Assembly: GCA_963680875.1 (NCBI GenBank)
Contig: OY804589.1
Coordinates: 25,842,353-25,906,352 of the forward strand
DNA: 64,000 bases
Reading direction: 5' to 3'
DNA from: Bathymodiolus brooksi
Lineage: Eukaryota; Mollusca; Bivalvia; Mytilida; Modiolidae
Below are positions 24,901 through 36,607 of this stretch, one piece after another. A program made the translations under genes and the position numbers. Positions within the stretch are counted from its first letter, which is position 1; each line of letters opens with the position of its first letter. Under the pieces are notes generated by a model. The model did not search any database. It saw only the letters and a program-made list of their open reading frames with translations, and was not told where the DNA came from.

Positions 24901-27900
24901 GTTCGTTATTGGTCCTTTTTGTTGTGAGAGGTTGTTGTTGGTCCTTTGTTTGTTGTGAGAGGTAATTATTGGTCATTTGTTTGTTGTGAGAGGTTGTTAT
25001 TGGTCCTTTGTTGTGAGAGGTCGTTATTGGTCCTTTATTTGTTGTGAGAGGTCGTTATTGGTCCTTTGTTTGTTGTGAGAGGTCTTTATTGGTCCTTTGT
25101 TTGTTGTGAGAGGTCATTATTGGTCATTTGTTTGTTGTGAGAGGTCGTTATTGGTCCTTTGTTTGTTGTGAGAGGTCGTTATTGGTCCTTTGTTGTGAGA
25201 GGTCTTTATTGGTCCTTTGTTTGTTGTGAGAGATCATTATTGGTCCTTTGAGTGTTGTGAGACATCGTTATTGGTCCTTTGTTTGTTGTGAGAGGTCGTT
25301 ATTGGTCATTTCTTTGTTGTGAGAGGTCGTTATTGGTCCTTTGTTTGTTGTGATAGGTCCTTATTGGTCATTTGTTTGTTGTAAGAGGTCGTTATTGGTC
25401 CTTTGTTTGTTGTGATAGGTCCTTATTGGTCCTTTGTTTATTGTGAGAGGTCGTTATTGGTCCTTTTTTGTTGTGGGAGGTCTTTATTGGTCCTTTGTTT
25501 GTGGCGAGAGTTCGTTATTGGTCCTTTTTTGTTGTGAGAGGTTGTTGTTGGTCCTTTGTTTGTTGTGATAGGTCCTTATTGGTCCTTTGTTTATTGTGAG
25601 AGGTCGTTATTGGTCCTTTTTTGTTGTGGGAGGTCTTTATTGGTCCTTTGTTTGTGGCGAGAGTTCGTTATTGGTACTTTTTTGTTGTGAGAGGTTGTTG
25701 TTGGTCCTTTGTTTATTGTGAGAGGTCATTATTGGTCATTTGTTTGTTGTGAGAGGTTGTTATTGGTCCTTTGTTTGTTGTGAGAGATCGTTATTGGTCC
25801 TTTGAGTGTTGTGAGACGTAGTTATTGGTCCTTTGTTTGTTGTGAGAGGTCGTTATTGGTCATGTGTTTGTTGTGAGAGGTCGTTATTGGTCCTTTGTTT
25901 GTTGTGAGAGGTCATTATTGGTCAAATGTTTGTTGTGAGAGGTCGTTATTGGTCCTTTATTTGTTGTGAGAGGTCGTTATTGGTTATTTGTTTGTTGTGA
26001 GACGTCGTTATTGGTCATTTGTTGTGAAAGGTCATTATTGTTCCTTTGTTTGTTGTGAGAGGTCGCTATTGGTCCTTTGTTTGTTGTCAGATGTCATTAA
26101 TGGTCATTTGTTTGTTGTGAGAGGTCTTTATTGGTCCTTTGTTTGTTGTGAGAGGTCTTCATTGGTCCTTTGTTTGTTGTGAGAGGTCGTTATTGGTCCT
26201 TTGTTTGTTGTGAGAGGTCGTTATTGGTCCTTTGTTGTGAGAGGTCTTTATTGGTCCTTTGTTTGTTGTGAGAGGTCATTATTGGTCATTTGTTTGTTGT
26301 GAGAGGTCGTTATTGGTCCTTTGTTTGTTGTGAGAGGTCGTTATTGGTCCTTTGTTGTGAGAGGTCTTTATTGATCCTTTGTTTGTGGCGAGAGTTCGTT
26401 ATTGGTCCTTTTTTGTTGTGGGAGGTTGTTGTTGGTCCTTTGTTTGTTGTGAGAGATCATTATTGGTTCTTTGAGTGTTGTGAGACGTCGTTATTGGTCC
26501 TTTGTTTGTTGTGAGAGGTCGTTATTGGTCATTTCTTTGTTGTGAGAGGTCGTTATTGGTCCTTTGTTTATTGTGATAGGTCCTTATTGGTCATTTGTTT
26601 GTTGTAAGAGGTCGTTATTGGTCCTTTGTTTGTTGTGATAGGTCCTTATTGGTCCTTTGTTTATTGTGAGAGGTCGTTATTGGTCCTTTTTTGTTTGGGA
26701 GGTCTTTATTGGTCCTTTGTTTGTGGCGAGAGTTCGTTATTGGTCCTTTTTTGTTGTGAGAGGTTGTTGTTGGTCCTTTGTTTGTTGTGAGAGGTCATTA
26801 TTGGTCATTTGTTTGTTGTGAGAGGTTGTTATTGGTCCTTTGTTTGTTGTGAGAGGTCGTTATTGGTCATTTCTTGTTGTGAGAGGTCGTTATTGGTCCT
26901 TTGTTTGTTGTGATAGGTCCTTATTGGTCATTTGTTTGTTGTAAGAGGTCGTTATTGGTCCTTTGTTTGTTGTGATAGGTCCTTATTGGTCCTTTGTTTA
27001 TTGTGAGAGGTCGTTATTGGTCCTTTTTTGTTGTGGGAGGTCTTTATTGGTCCTTTGTTTGTGGCGAGAGTTCGTTATTGGTCCTTTTTTGTTGTGAGAG
27101 GTTGTTGTTGGTCCTTTGTTTGTTGTGATAGGTCCTTATTGGTCCTTTGTTTATTGTGAGAGGTCGTTATTGGTCCTTTTTTGTTGTGGGAGGTCTTTAT
27201 TGGTCCTTTGTTTGTGGCGAGAGTTCGTTATTGGTCCTTTTTTGTTGTGAGAGGTTGTTGTTGGTCCTTTGTTTATTGTGAGAGGTCATTATTGGTCATT
27301 TGTTTGTTGTGAGAGGTTGTTATTGGTCCTTTGTTTGTTGTGAGAGATCGTTATTGGTTCTTTGAGTGTTGTGAGACGTAGTTATTGGTCCTTTGTTTGT
27401 TGTGAGAGGTCGTTATTGGTCATGTGTTTGTTGTGAGAGGTCGTTATTGGTCCTTTGTTTGTTGTGATAGGTCCTTATTGGTCCTTTGTTTATTGTCAGA
27501 GGTCATTATTGGTCAAATGTTTGTTGTGAGAGGTCGTTATTGGTCCTTTGTTTGTTGTGAGAGGTCGTTATTGGTTATTTGTTTGTTGTGAGACGTCGTT
27601 ATTGGTCATTTGTTGTGAAAGGTCATTATTGTTCCTTTGTTTGTTGTGAGAGGTCGCTATTGGTCCTTTGTTTGTTGTCAGATGTCATTAATGGTCATTT
27701 GTTTGTTGTGAGAGGTCTTTATTGGTCCTTTGTTTGTTGTGAGAGGTCTTTATTGGTCCTTTGTTTGTTGTGAGAGGTCGTTATTGGTCCTTTGTTTGTT
27801 GTGAGAGGTCGTTATTGATCCTTTGTTTGTTGTAAGAGGTCGTTATGGGGCATTTGTTTGTTTTCAGAGGTCATTATTGGTCATTTGCTTGTCGTGAGAG

Positions 27901-30900
27901 GTCGTTATTGGTCATTTGTTTGTTGTGAGAGGTCGTTATTGGTCATTTGTTTGTTGTGAGAGGTCGTTATTAGTCCTTTGTTGTGAGAGGTCATAATTGG
28001 TCCTTTGTTTGTTGTGAGACGTCGTTATTGGCCCTTTGTTTGTTGTGAGAGGTCGTTATTGGTCATGTGTTTGTTGTGAGAGGTCGTTATTGGTCCTTTG
28101 TTTGTTGTGATAGGTCCTTATTGGTCATGTGTTTGTTGTGAGACGTCGTTATTGGTCCTTTGTTTGTTGTGAGAGGTCGTTATTGGTCATGTGTTTGTTG
28201 TGAGAGGTCGTTATTGGTCCTTTGTTTGTTGTGATAGGTCCTTATTGGTCCTTTGTTTATTGTCAGAGGTCATTATTGGTCAAATGTTTGTTGTGAGAGG
28301 TCGTTATTGGTCATTTGTTTGTTGTGAGAGGTCGTTATTGGTTATTTGTTTGTTGTGAGATGTCGTTATTGGTCATTTGTTGTGAAAGGTCATTATTGTT
28401 CATTTGTTTGTTGTGAGAGGTCGTTATTGGTCATTTGCTTGTCGTGAGAGGTCATTATTGGTCATTTGTTTGTTGTGAGAGGTCGTTATTGGTCATTTGT
28501 TTGTTGTGAGAGGTCGTTATTAGTCCTTTGTTGTGAGAGGTCATAATTGGTCATTTGTTTGTTGTGAGAGGTCGTTATTGGTTATTTGTTTGTTGTGAGA
28601 CGTCGTTATTGGTCATTTGTTGTGAAAGGTCATTATTGTTCCTTTGTTTGTTGTGAGAGGTCGTTATTGGTCATTTGCTTGTCGTAAGAGGTCGTTATTG
28701 GTCATTTGTTTGATGCGAGAGGATGTTATTGGTCCTTTGTTTGTTGTGAGACGTCGTTATTGGTTATCTGTTTGTTGTGAGACGTCGTTATTGATGTTTT
28801 GTTTGTTGTGAGACGTTGTTAATCGTCCTTTGTTTGTTGTGAGAGGTCGTTATTGGTCATTTGCTTCTAGTGAAAGGTCGTTATTGGTAATTTGTTTGTT
28901 GTGAGAGGTCGTTATTGGTCCTTTGTTGTGAGAGGTTGTTATTGGTCCTTTGTTTGTTGTGAGAGGTCGTTATTGGTCAAATGTTTGTTGTGAGAGGTCG
29001 TTATTGGTCATTTGTTTGTTGTGAGAGGTCGTTATTGGTCCTTTGTTTGTTGTGAGAGATTGATATTCGACCTTTGTTTGTTGTGAGAGGTTGTTATTGA
29101 TCCTTTGTTTGTTGTGAGACGTCATTATTGGTCCTTTATTTGTTGTGAGAAGTCGTTATTGGTCCTTTGTTTGTTGTGAGAGGTCTTTATTGGTCCTTTG
29201 TTTGTTGTGAGAGGTCATTACTGGTCATTTGTTTGTTGTGAGAGGTCGTTATTGGTCCTTTGTTTGTTGTGAGAGGTCGTTATTGGTTCTTTGTTGTGAG
29301 AGGTCTTTATTGGTCCTTTGTTTGTGGCGAGATTTCGTTAATGGTCCTTTTTTGTTGTGAGAGGTTGTTGTTGGTCCTTTGTTTGTTGTGAGAGATCGTT
29401 ATTGGTCCTTTGAGTGTTGTGAGACGTCGTTATTGGTCCTTTGTTTGTTGTGAGAGGTCGTTATTGTTCATTTCTTTGTTGTGAGAGGTCGTTATTGGTC
29501 CTTTGTTTGTTGTGATAGGTCCTCATTGGTCATTTGTTTGTTGTAAGAGGTCGTTATTGGTCCTTTGTTTGTTGTGATAGGTCCTTATTGGTCCTTTGTT
29601 TATTGTGAGAGGTCGTTATTGGTCATTTGTTTGTTGTGAGAGGTCGTTATTGGTTATTTGTTTGTTGTGAGACGTCGTTATTGGTCATTTGTTGTGAAAG
29701 GTCATTATTGTTCCTTTGTTTGTTGTGAGAGGTCGTTATTGGTCCTTTGTTTGTTGTCAGATGACATTAATGGTCATTTGTTTGTTGTGAGAGGTCGTTA
29801 TTGGTCCTTTGTTTGTTGTGAGAGGTCGTTATTGGTCCTTTGTTTGATGTGAGACGTCGTTATTGGTGTTTTGTTTGTTGTAAGAGGTCGTTATGGGGCA
29901 TTTGTTTGTTGTGAGAGGTCGTTATTGGTTCTGTTTGTTGTGAGAGTTCGTTATTGGTCATTTGCTTGTCGTGAGAGGTCGTTATTGGTCATTTGTTTGT
30001 TGTGAGAGGTCGTTATTGGTCCTTTGTTTGTTGTGAGAGGTCGTTATTAGTCCTTTGTTGTGAGAGGTCATAATTGGTCCTTTGTTTGTTGTGAGACGTC
30101 GTTATTGGCCCTTTGTTTGTTGTGAGACGTCGTTATTGGTTATTTGTTTGTTGTTAAACATCGTTATTGGTCCTTTGTTTGATGTGAGAGGTCGTTATTG
30201 GTCCTTTGTTGTGAGAGGTCGTAATTGGTCCTTTGTTTGATGTGAGAGGTTGTTATTGGTCCTTTGTTTGTTGTGAGACGTCGTTATTGGTCCTTTGTTT
30301 GTTGTGAGACGTCGTTATTGGTTATTTGTTTGTTGTTAAACATCGTTATTGGTCCTTTGTTGTGAGACGTCGTTATTGGTCCTTTGTTTGTTGTGAGAGG
30401 TCATTATTGATCATTTGTTTGTTGTGAGAAGTTGTTGATTGGTCCTTTGTTGTGAGAGGTAGTTATTGGTCCTTTGTTTGTTGTGAGAGGTCGTTATTGG
30501 TCCTTTGTTGTGAGAGGTCTTTATTGGTCCTTTGTTTGTGGCGAGAGTTCGTTATTGGTCCTTTTTTGTTGTGAGAGGTTGTTGTTGGTCCTTTGTTTGT
30601 TGTGAGAGATCATTATTGGTCCTTTGAGTGTTGTGAGACATCGTTATTGGTCCTTTGTTTGTTGTGAGAGGTCGTTATTGGTCATTTCTTTGTTGTGAGA
30701 GGTCGTTATTGGTCCTTTGTTTGTTGTGATAGGTCCTTATTGGTCATTTGTTTGTTGTAAGAGGTCATTATTGGTCCTTTGTTTGTTGTGATAGGTCCTT
30801 ATTGGTCCTTTGTTTATTGTGAGAGGTCGTTATTGGTCCTTTTTTGTTGTGGGAGGTCTTTATTTGTCCTTTGTTTGTGGCGAGAGTTCGTTATTGGTCC

Positions 30901-32760
30901 TTTTTTGTTGTGAGAGGTTGTTGTTGGTCCTTTGTTTGTTGTGATAGGTCCCTATTGGTCCTTTGTTTATTGTGAGAGGTCGTTATTGGTCCTTTTTTGT
31001 TGTGGGAGGTCTTTATTGGTCCTTTGTTTGTGGCGAGAGTTCGTTATTGGTCCTTTTTTGTTGTTAGAGGTTGTTGTTGGTCCTTTGTTTATTGTGAGAG
31101 GTCATTATTGGTCATTTGTTTGTTGTGAGAGGTTGTTATTGGTCCTTTGTTTGTTGTGAGAGATCGTTATTGGTCCTTTGAGTGTTGTGAGACGTAGTTA
31201 TTGGTCCTTTGTTTGTTGTGAGAGGTCGTTATTGGTCATGTGTTTGTTGTGAGAGGTCGTTATTGGTCCTTTGTTTGTTTTGATAGGTCCTTATTGGTCC
31301 TTTGTTTATTGTCAGAGGTCATTATTGGTTAAATGTTTGTTGTGAGAGGTCGTTATTGGTCCTTTGTTTGTTGTGAGAGGTCGTTATTGGTTATTTGTTT
31401 GTTGTGAGACGTCGTTATTGGTCATTTGTTGTGAAAGGTCATTATTGTTCCTTTGTTTGTTGTGAGAGGTCGCTATTGGTCCTTTGTTTGTTGTCAGATG
31501 TCATTAATGGTCATTTGTTTGTTGTGAGAGGTCTTTATTGGTCCTTTGTTTGTTGTGAGAGGTCTTTATTGGTCCTTTGTTTGTTGTGAGAGGTCGTTAT
31601 TGGTCCTTTGTTTGTTGTGAGAGGTCGTTATTGGTCCTTTGTTGTGAGAGGTCTTTATTGGTCCTTTGTTTGTGGCGAGAGTTCGTTATTGGTCCTTTTT
31701 GTTGTGAGAGGTTGTTGTTGGTCCTTTATTTGTTGTGAGAGGTCGTTATTGGTCCTTTGTTTGTTGTGAGAGGTCTTTATTGGTCCTTTGTTTGTTGTGA
31801 GAGGTCATTATTGGTCATTTGTTTGTTGTGAGAGGTCGTTATTGGTCCTTTGTTTGTTGTGAGAGGTCGTTATTGGTCCTTTGTTGTGAGAGGTCTTTAT
31901 TGGTCCTTTGTTTGTGGCGAGAGTTCGTTATTGGTCCTTTTTTGTTGTGAGAGGTTGTTGTTGGTCCTTTGTTTGTTGTGAGAGATCATTATTGGTTCTT
32001 TGAGTGTTGTGAGACGTCGTTATTGGTCCTTTGTTTGTTGTGAGAGGTCGTTATTGGTCATTTGTTTGTTGTAAGAGGTCATTATTGGTCCTTTGTTTGT
32101 TGTGATAGGTCCTTATTGGTCCTTTGTTTATTGTGAGAGGTCGTTATTGGTCCTTTTTTGTTGTGGGAGGTCTTTATTGGTCCTTTGTTTATGGCGAGAG
32201 TTCGTTATTGGTCCTTTTTTGTTGTGAGAGGTTGTTGTTGGTCCTTTGTTTGTTGTGAGAGGTCATTATTGGTCATTTGTTTGTTGTGAGAGGTTGTTAT
32301 TGGTCCTTTGTTTGTTGTGAGAGATCGTTATTGGTCCTTTGAGTGTTGTGAGACGTCGTTATTGGTCCTTTGTTTGTTGTGAGAGGTCGTTATTGGTCGT
32401 GTGTTTGTTGTGAGAGGTCGTTATTGGTCCTTTGTTTGTTGTGATAGGTCCTTATTGGTCCTTTGTTTATTGTCAGAGGTCATTATTGGTCAAATGCTTG
32501 TTGTGAGAGGTCGTTATTGGTCATTTGTTTGTTGTGAGAGGTCGTTATTGGTTATTTGTTTGTTGTGAGACGTCGTTATTGGTCATTTGTTGTGAAAGGT
32601 CATTATTGTTCCTTTGTTTGTTGTGAGAGGTCGCTATTGGTCCTTTGTTTGTTGTCAGATGACATTAATGGTCATTTGTTTGTGGTGAGAGGTCGTTATT
32701 GTTCCTTTGTTTGTTGTGAGAGGTCGTTATTGGTCCTTTGTTTGATGTGAGAGGTCGTTA
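21930..32760 (+). repeat. Recurrent six-copy satellite cassette
   Basis: The same irregular series of monomers (gagacgtcg, a 27-bp form with 'gtgaaaggtcattattg', gtcagatg(t/a)cattaatgg) starts near 21933, 25988, 27579, 29658, 31395 and 32556. The spacings, 4,055, 1,591, 2,079, 1,737 and 1,161 bp, are irregular. The cassette was therefore spread by unequal exchange of blocks of different size and not by one regular period. Confidence 0.75.
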
Positions 32761-35684
32761 TTGGTCCTTTGTTTGATGTGAGACGTCGTTATTGGTGTTT
32801 TGTTTGTTGTAAGAGGTCGTTATGGGGCATTTGTTTGTTGTGAGAGGTCGTTATTGGTTCTGTTTGTTGTGAGAGTTCATTATTGGTCATTTGCTTGTCG
32901 TGAGAGGTCGTTATTGGTCATTTGTTTGTTGTGAGAGGTCGTTATTGGTCCTTTGTTTGTTGTGAGAGGTCGTTATTAGTCCTTTGTTGTGAGAGGTCAT
33001 AATTGGTCCTTTGTTTGATGAGAGAGGTCGTTATTGGTCCTTTGTTTGTTGTGAGAGGTCATTACTGGTCATTTGTTTGTTGTGAGAGGTTGTTATTGGT
33101 CATTTGTTTGTTGTGAGAGGTCGTTATTGGTCATTTATTTGTTGTGAGAGGTCGTTATTGGTCATTTGTTTGTTGTGAGAGGTTGTTATTGGTCATTTAT
33201 TTGTTGTGAGAGGTTGTGATTGGTTCTTTGTTTGTTGTGAGAGGTCGTTATTGGTCATTTGCTTCTAGTGAGAGGTCGTTATTGGTCATTTGTTTGTTGT
33301 GAGAGGTCATTATTGATCATTTGTTTGTTGTGAGAAGTTGTTGATTGGTCCTTTGTTGTGAGAGGTAGTTATTGGTCCTTTGTTTGTTCTGAGAGGTCAT
33401 TATTGTTCCTTTGTTTGTTGTGAGATGTCATTATTGGTCATTTGTTTGTTGTGAGAAGTGGTTATTGGTCCTGTTTGTTGTGAGAGATCGTTATTGGTCC
33501 TTTGTTTGTTGTGAGAGGTGGTTATTTGTCATTTGTTTGTTGTGAGAGGTTGTTATTGATCCTTTGTTTGTTGTGAGATGTCATTATTAGTCATTTGATT
33601 GTTGTGAGAGGTCGTTATTGGTCCTTTGTTTGTTGGGAGAGGTCGTTGTTGGTCCTTTGTTTGTTGGGAGAGGTCGTTAATTGGCCATTTGTTTGTTGTG
33701 AGAGGTGGTTATTTGTCATTTGCTTGTTGTGAGAGGTCGTTATTGGTCCTTTGTTGCGAGAGGTCTTCATTGGTCCTTTGTTTGTTGTGAGAGGTCGTTA
33801 TTGGTCATTTTTTTGTTGTGAGAGGTCGCTATTGGTTATTTGTTTGTTCTGAGAGGTCCTCATTGGTCATTTGTTTGTTGTTAGAGGTCGTTATTGGTCC
33901 TTTGTTTCATGTGAGAGGTCGTTAATTGGCCATTTGTTTGTTGTGAGAGGTGGTTATATGTCATTTGTTTGTTGTGAGAGGTCGTGATTGGTTCTTTGTT
34001 TGTTGTGAGGGGTTGTTATCGGTCATTTGCTTCTAGTGAAAGGTCGTTATTGGTCATTTGTTTGTTGTGAGAGGTCATTATTGATCATTTGTTTGTTGTG
34101 AGAGGTTGTTATAGGTCCTTTGTTGTGAGAGGTCGTTATTGATCATTTGTTTGTTGTGAGAGGTCGTTATTGGTCCTTTCTTTGTTGTGAGAGATCGTTA
34201 TTGGTCCTTTGTTTGTTGTGAGAGGTGGTTATTGATCCTTTGTTTGTTGTGAGAGGTGGTTATTGATCCTGTTTGTTGCGAGAGGTGGTTATTTGTCATT
34301 TGTTTGTTGTGAGAGGTTGTTATTGATCCTTTGTTTGTTGTGAGAGGTCGTTATTGGTCACTTGTTTGTTGGGAGAGGTCATTGTTGGTCCTTTGTTTGT
34401 TGTGAGAGGTCATTAATTGGCCATTTGTTTGTTGTGAGAGTTGGTTATATGTCATTTGCTTGTTGTGAGAGGTCGTTATTGGTCCTTTGTTGTGAGAGGT
34501 TGTTATTGGTCCTTTGTTGTGAGAGGTCGTCATTGGTGCTTTGTTTGTTGTGAGAGGTCGTTATAGGTCATTTGCTTGTTGTGAGAGGATGTTATTGGTA
34601 ATTTATTTGTTGTGAGAGGTCATTATTGGTCCTTTGTTTGTTGTCAGACGTCGTTATTGGTCCTTTGTTTGTTGTGAGAGGTTGTTATTGGTCCTTTGTT
34701 GTGAGAGGTCGTCATTGGTCCTTTGTTTGTTGTGAGAGGTCGCTATATGTCATTTGTTTGTTGTGAGAGGATGTTATTGGTAATTTATTTGTTGTGAGAG
34801 GTCGTTATTTGTCCTTTGTTTATTGCGAGAGGTCATTATTGGTCCTTTGTTTGTTGTGAGAGGTCGTTATTGGTCATTTGCTTCTAGTGAAAGGTCGTTA
34901 TTGGTCATTTGTTTGTTGTGAGAGGTCATTATTGATCATTTGTTTGTTCTGAGAGGTCGTTATTGTTCCTTTGTTTGTTGTGAGAGGTCGTTATTGATCA
35001 TTTGTTTGTTGTGAGAGGTCGTTATTGGTCCTTTGTTTGTTGTGAGAGATCGTTATTGGTCCTTTGTTTGTTGTGGGAGATCGTTATTGGTCCTTTGTTT
35101 GTTGTGAGAGGTGGTTATTGATATTGTTTGTTGTGAGAGGTGGTTATTTGTCATTTGTTTATTGTGAGAGGTTGTTATTGATCCTTTGTTTGTTGTGAGA
35201 GGTCATTATTAGTCATTTGTTTGTTGTGAGAGGTCGTTATTGGTCACTTGTTTGTTGGGAGAGGTCGTTGTTGGTCCATTGTTTGTTGTGAGAGGTCGTT
35301 ATTGGTCCTTCTGTTTTTGTGAGAGGTCATTATTGATCCTTTGTTTGTTGTGAGAGGTGGTTATTGGTCCTTTGTTTGCTGTGAGAGGTGGTTATTGGTC
35401 CTTTGTTTGTTGTGAGAGGCTGTTATTGGTCCTTTGTTTGTTGTGAGATGTCGTTATTGGTCCTTTGTTTGTTGTGAGAGGTCATTATTGATCCTTTGAT
35501 TGCTGTGAGAGGTGGTTATTGGTCATTTGTTTGTTGTGAGAGGTCGTTATTGGTCCTTTGTTTGTTGTGAGAGGTCGTTATTGGTCCTTTGTTTGTTGTG
35601 AGATGTCGTTATTGGTCCTTTGTTTATTGTGAGTGGTCGTTATTGGTCATTTGTTTGTTGTGAGAGGTCGTTATTAGTCATTTG

Positions 35685-35787
35685 CAAGGCACATTTTCCG
35701 ACTATATCCATAATATTTTCTTTGTCCTGTGGCACTCTAAGCTTTACATCTCTACCAATCTGATATCTACATGATGTATTGTATTAT
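35685..35787. other. Unique spacer after the satellite
   Basis: About 100 bp of non-repetitive sequence between the last monomer and the TIR of the next element. No gene is seen. Confidence 0.5.
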
Positions 35788-36343
35788 AGCGGACCCACTG
35801 TTAGTTTACCCATGTTTCAATTGGTATTGTGTTAGGAGTTTAAAAAACTGCAATTGGAACTGATCTATTGAAGGAATACAATTGCATTTGTTTACAGGTG
35901 AATCCGATTGTTGGACATTTAAACTTCTTATTGTATGACTGGAGGAAAGAAGTCAATCACCCATTGATTAAAACTTCCCAGAAAAAAATTCAACTCATCT
36001 TACATATATATACATTGTAATTGTATTATATATACATGACCTATAGAAAGAAATACTATCATTACCGTTGCATAAGGCGCATTGGTGCAAAATGCGCACA
36101 CCCTCTTGGCCTTGAAATCTCTAGGAAAAAACTAGTTTGTATCTATAATGCCATTTTAAGTCTATTTTTGACTTTAGAGAAATAGGAAAAACTTTAATTT
36201 TGAAAATTATTTGCCACAAGTTATAAGATGTATTCTGGTTGCAAATAATCTGGATATATGGTTAAATATGTGTATTGAGAAAACAAAAACAAAAAAACTT
36301 GGTTTTTTATTAAATTGTTTTCTAAAAATAAAACATTATTCAG

Positions 36344-36607
36344 ATGCCGCCGTGGTCATGATCATATGGTATTTGGATTTACAACTACCTATGCAATCAG
36401 TGCATATCACCACTAAAGTTGTGGGTTTGAATCCCGCACATGGTGAGGTGTACTCGATACAACATTATGTGATAAAGTTTATCGGTGACTTGCGGCAGGT
36501 CTGTGGTTTCTCCGGGTACTCTGGTTTCCTTTACCAATAAAACTGATAGCCACGATATAGCTGAAATATTGTTGAAAGTGGCATTAAACACCATGACCCT
36601 AACCCTC
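36344..36607 (+). mobile_element. tRNA-derived SINE with target-site duplication
   Basis: The head has a B-box-like 'gggtttgaatcccgc' near 36423. The body contains 'tctccgggtactctggtttc', and the tail is 'gctgaaatattgttgaaagt' then 'ggcattaaacacc' with a short 'ccctaaccctc' end. It is flanked by 'aaacattattcag' (36331-36343) and 'aaacatcattcag' (36608-36620), a 12/13 match that marks target-primed insertion. The SINE sits between the TIRs of the outer DNA element. Open frames across it on both strands are shadows. Confidence 0.85.

Larger units (their letters stand above)
2822..35684 (+). repeat. 33-kb satellite array of a 31-bp monomer
   Basis: Roughly 1,000 head-to-tail copies of a 31-bp monomer, consensus in two parts: 'gttattggtcctttgtttgt' then 'tgtgagaggtc'. 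Recurrent variants are a 27-bp monomer that drops one 'tttg' of the tttgtttg pair, 'tttattgtgag', 'gtggcgagagttcg', 'gtgataggtcctta', 'tttgagtgttgtgagacgtcg' and 'gtcaaatgtttg'. The displayed strand is G+T rich (25 of 31 bases) and C/A poor. All short open frames inside it (for example the repeated FVVRGRYWSFVCCERSLLVL type peptide) are frame shadows of the monomer. The 5' edge is sharp and homogeneous. Beyond about 28 kb the monomers diverge, with forms such as 'gaggtggttatt' and 'gcttctagtgaaagg'. Confidence 0.97.

Noticed and set aside
2822..35684. Many 60-75-codon frames such as FVVRGRYWSFVCCERSLLVL and the minus-strand TTSHNKGPI type
   Set aside because: They are translations of the 31-bp satellite. 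As 31 is not a multiple of three, all three frames rotate with the monomer, and open runs appear wherever a variant removes a stop.
2822..35684. CRISPR-like array of about 31-bp direct repeats
   Set aside because: There are no unique spacers; monomers are contiguous. The DNA is eukaryotic and no cas genes are present.
2822..35684. Telomeric repeat
   Set aside because: The monomer contains no TTAGGG or related short telomeric unit. G/T richness alone is not enough.
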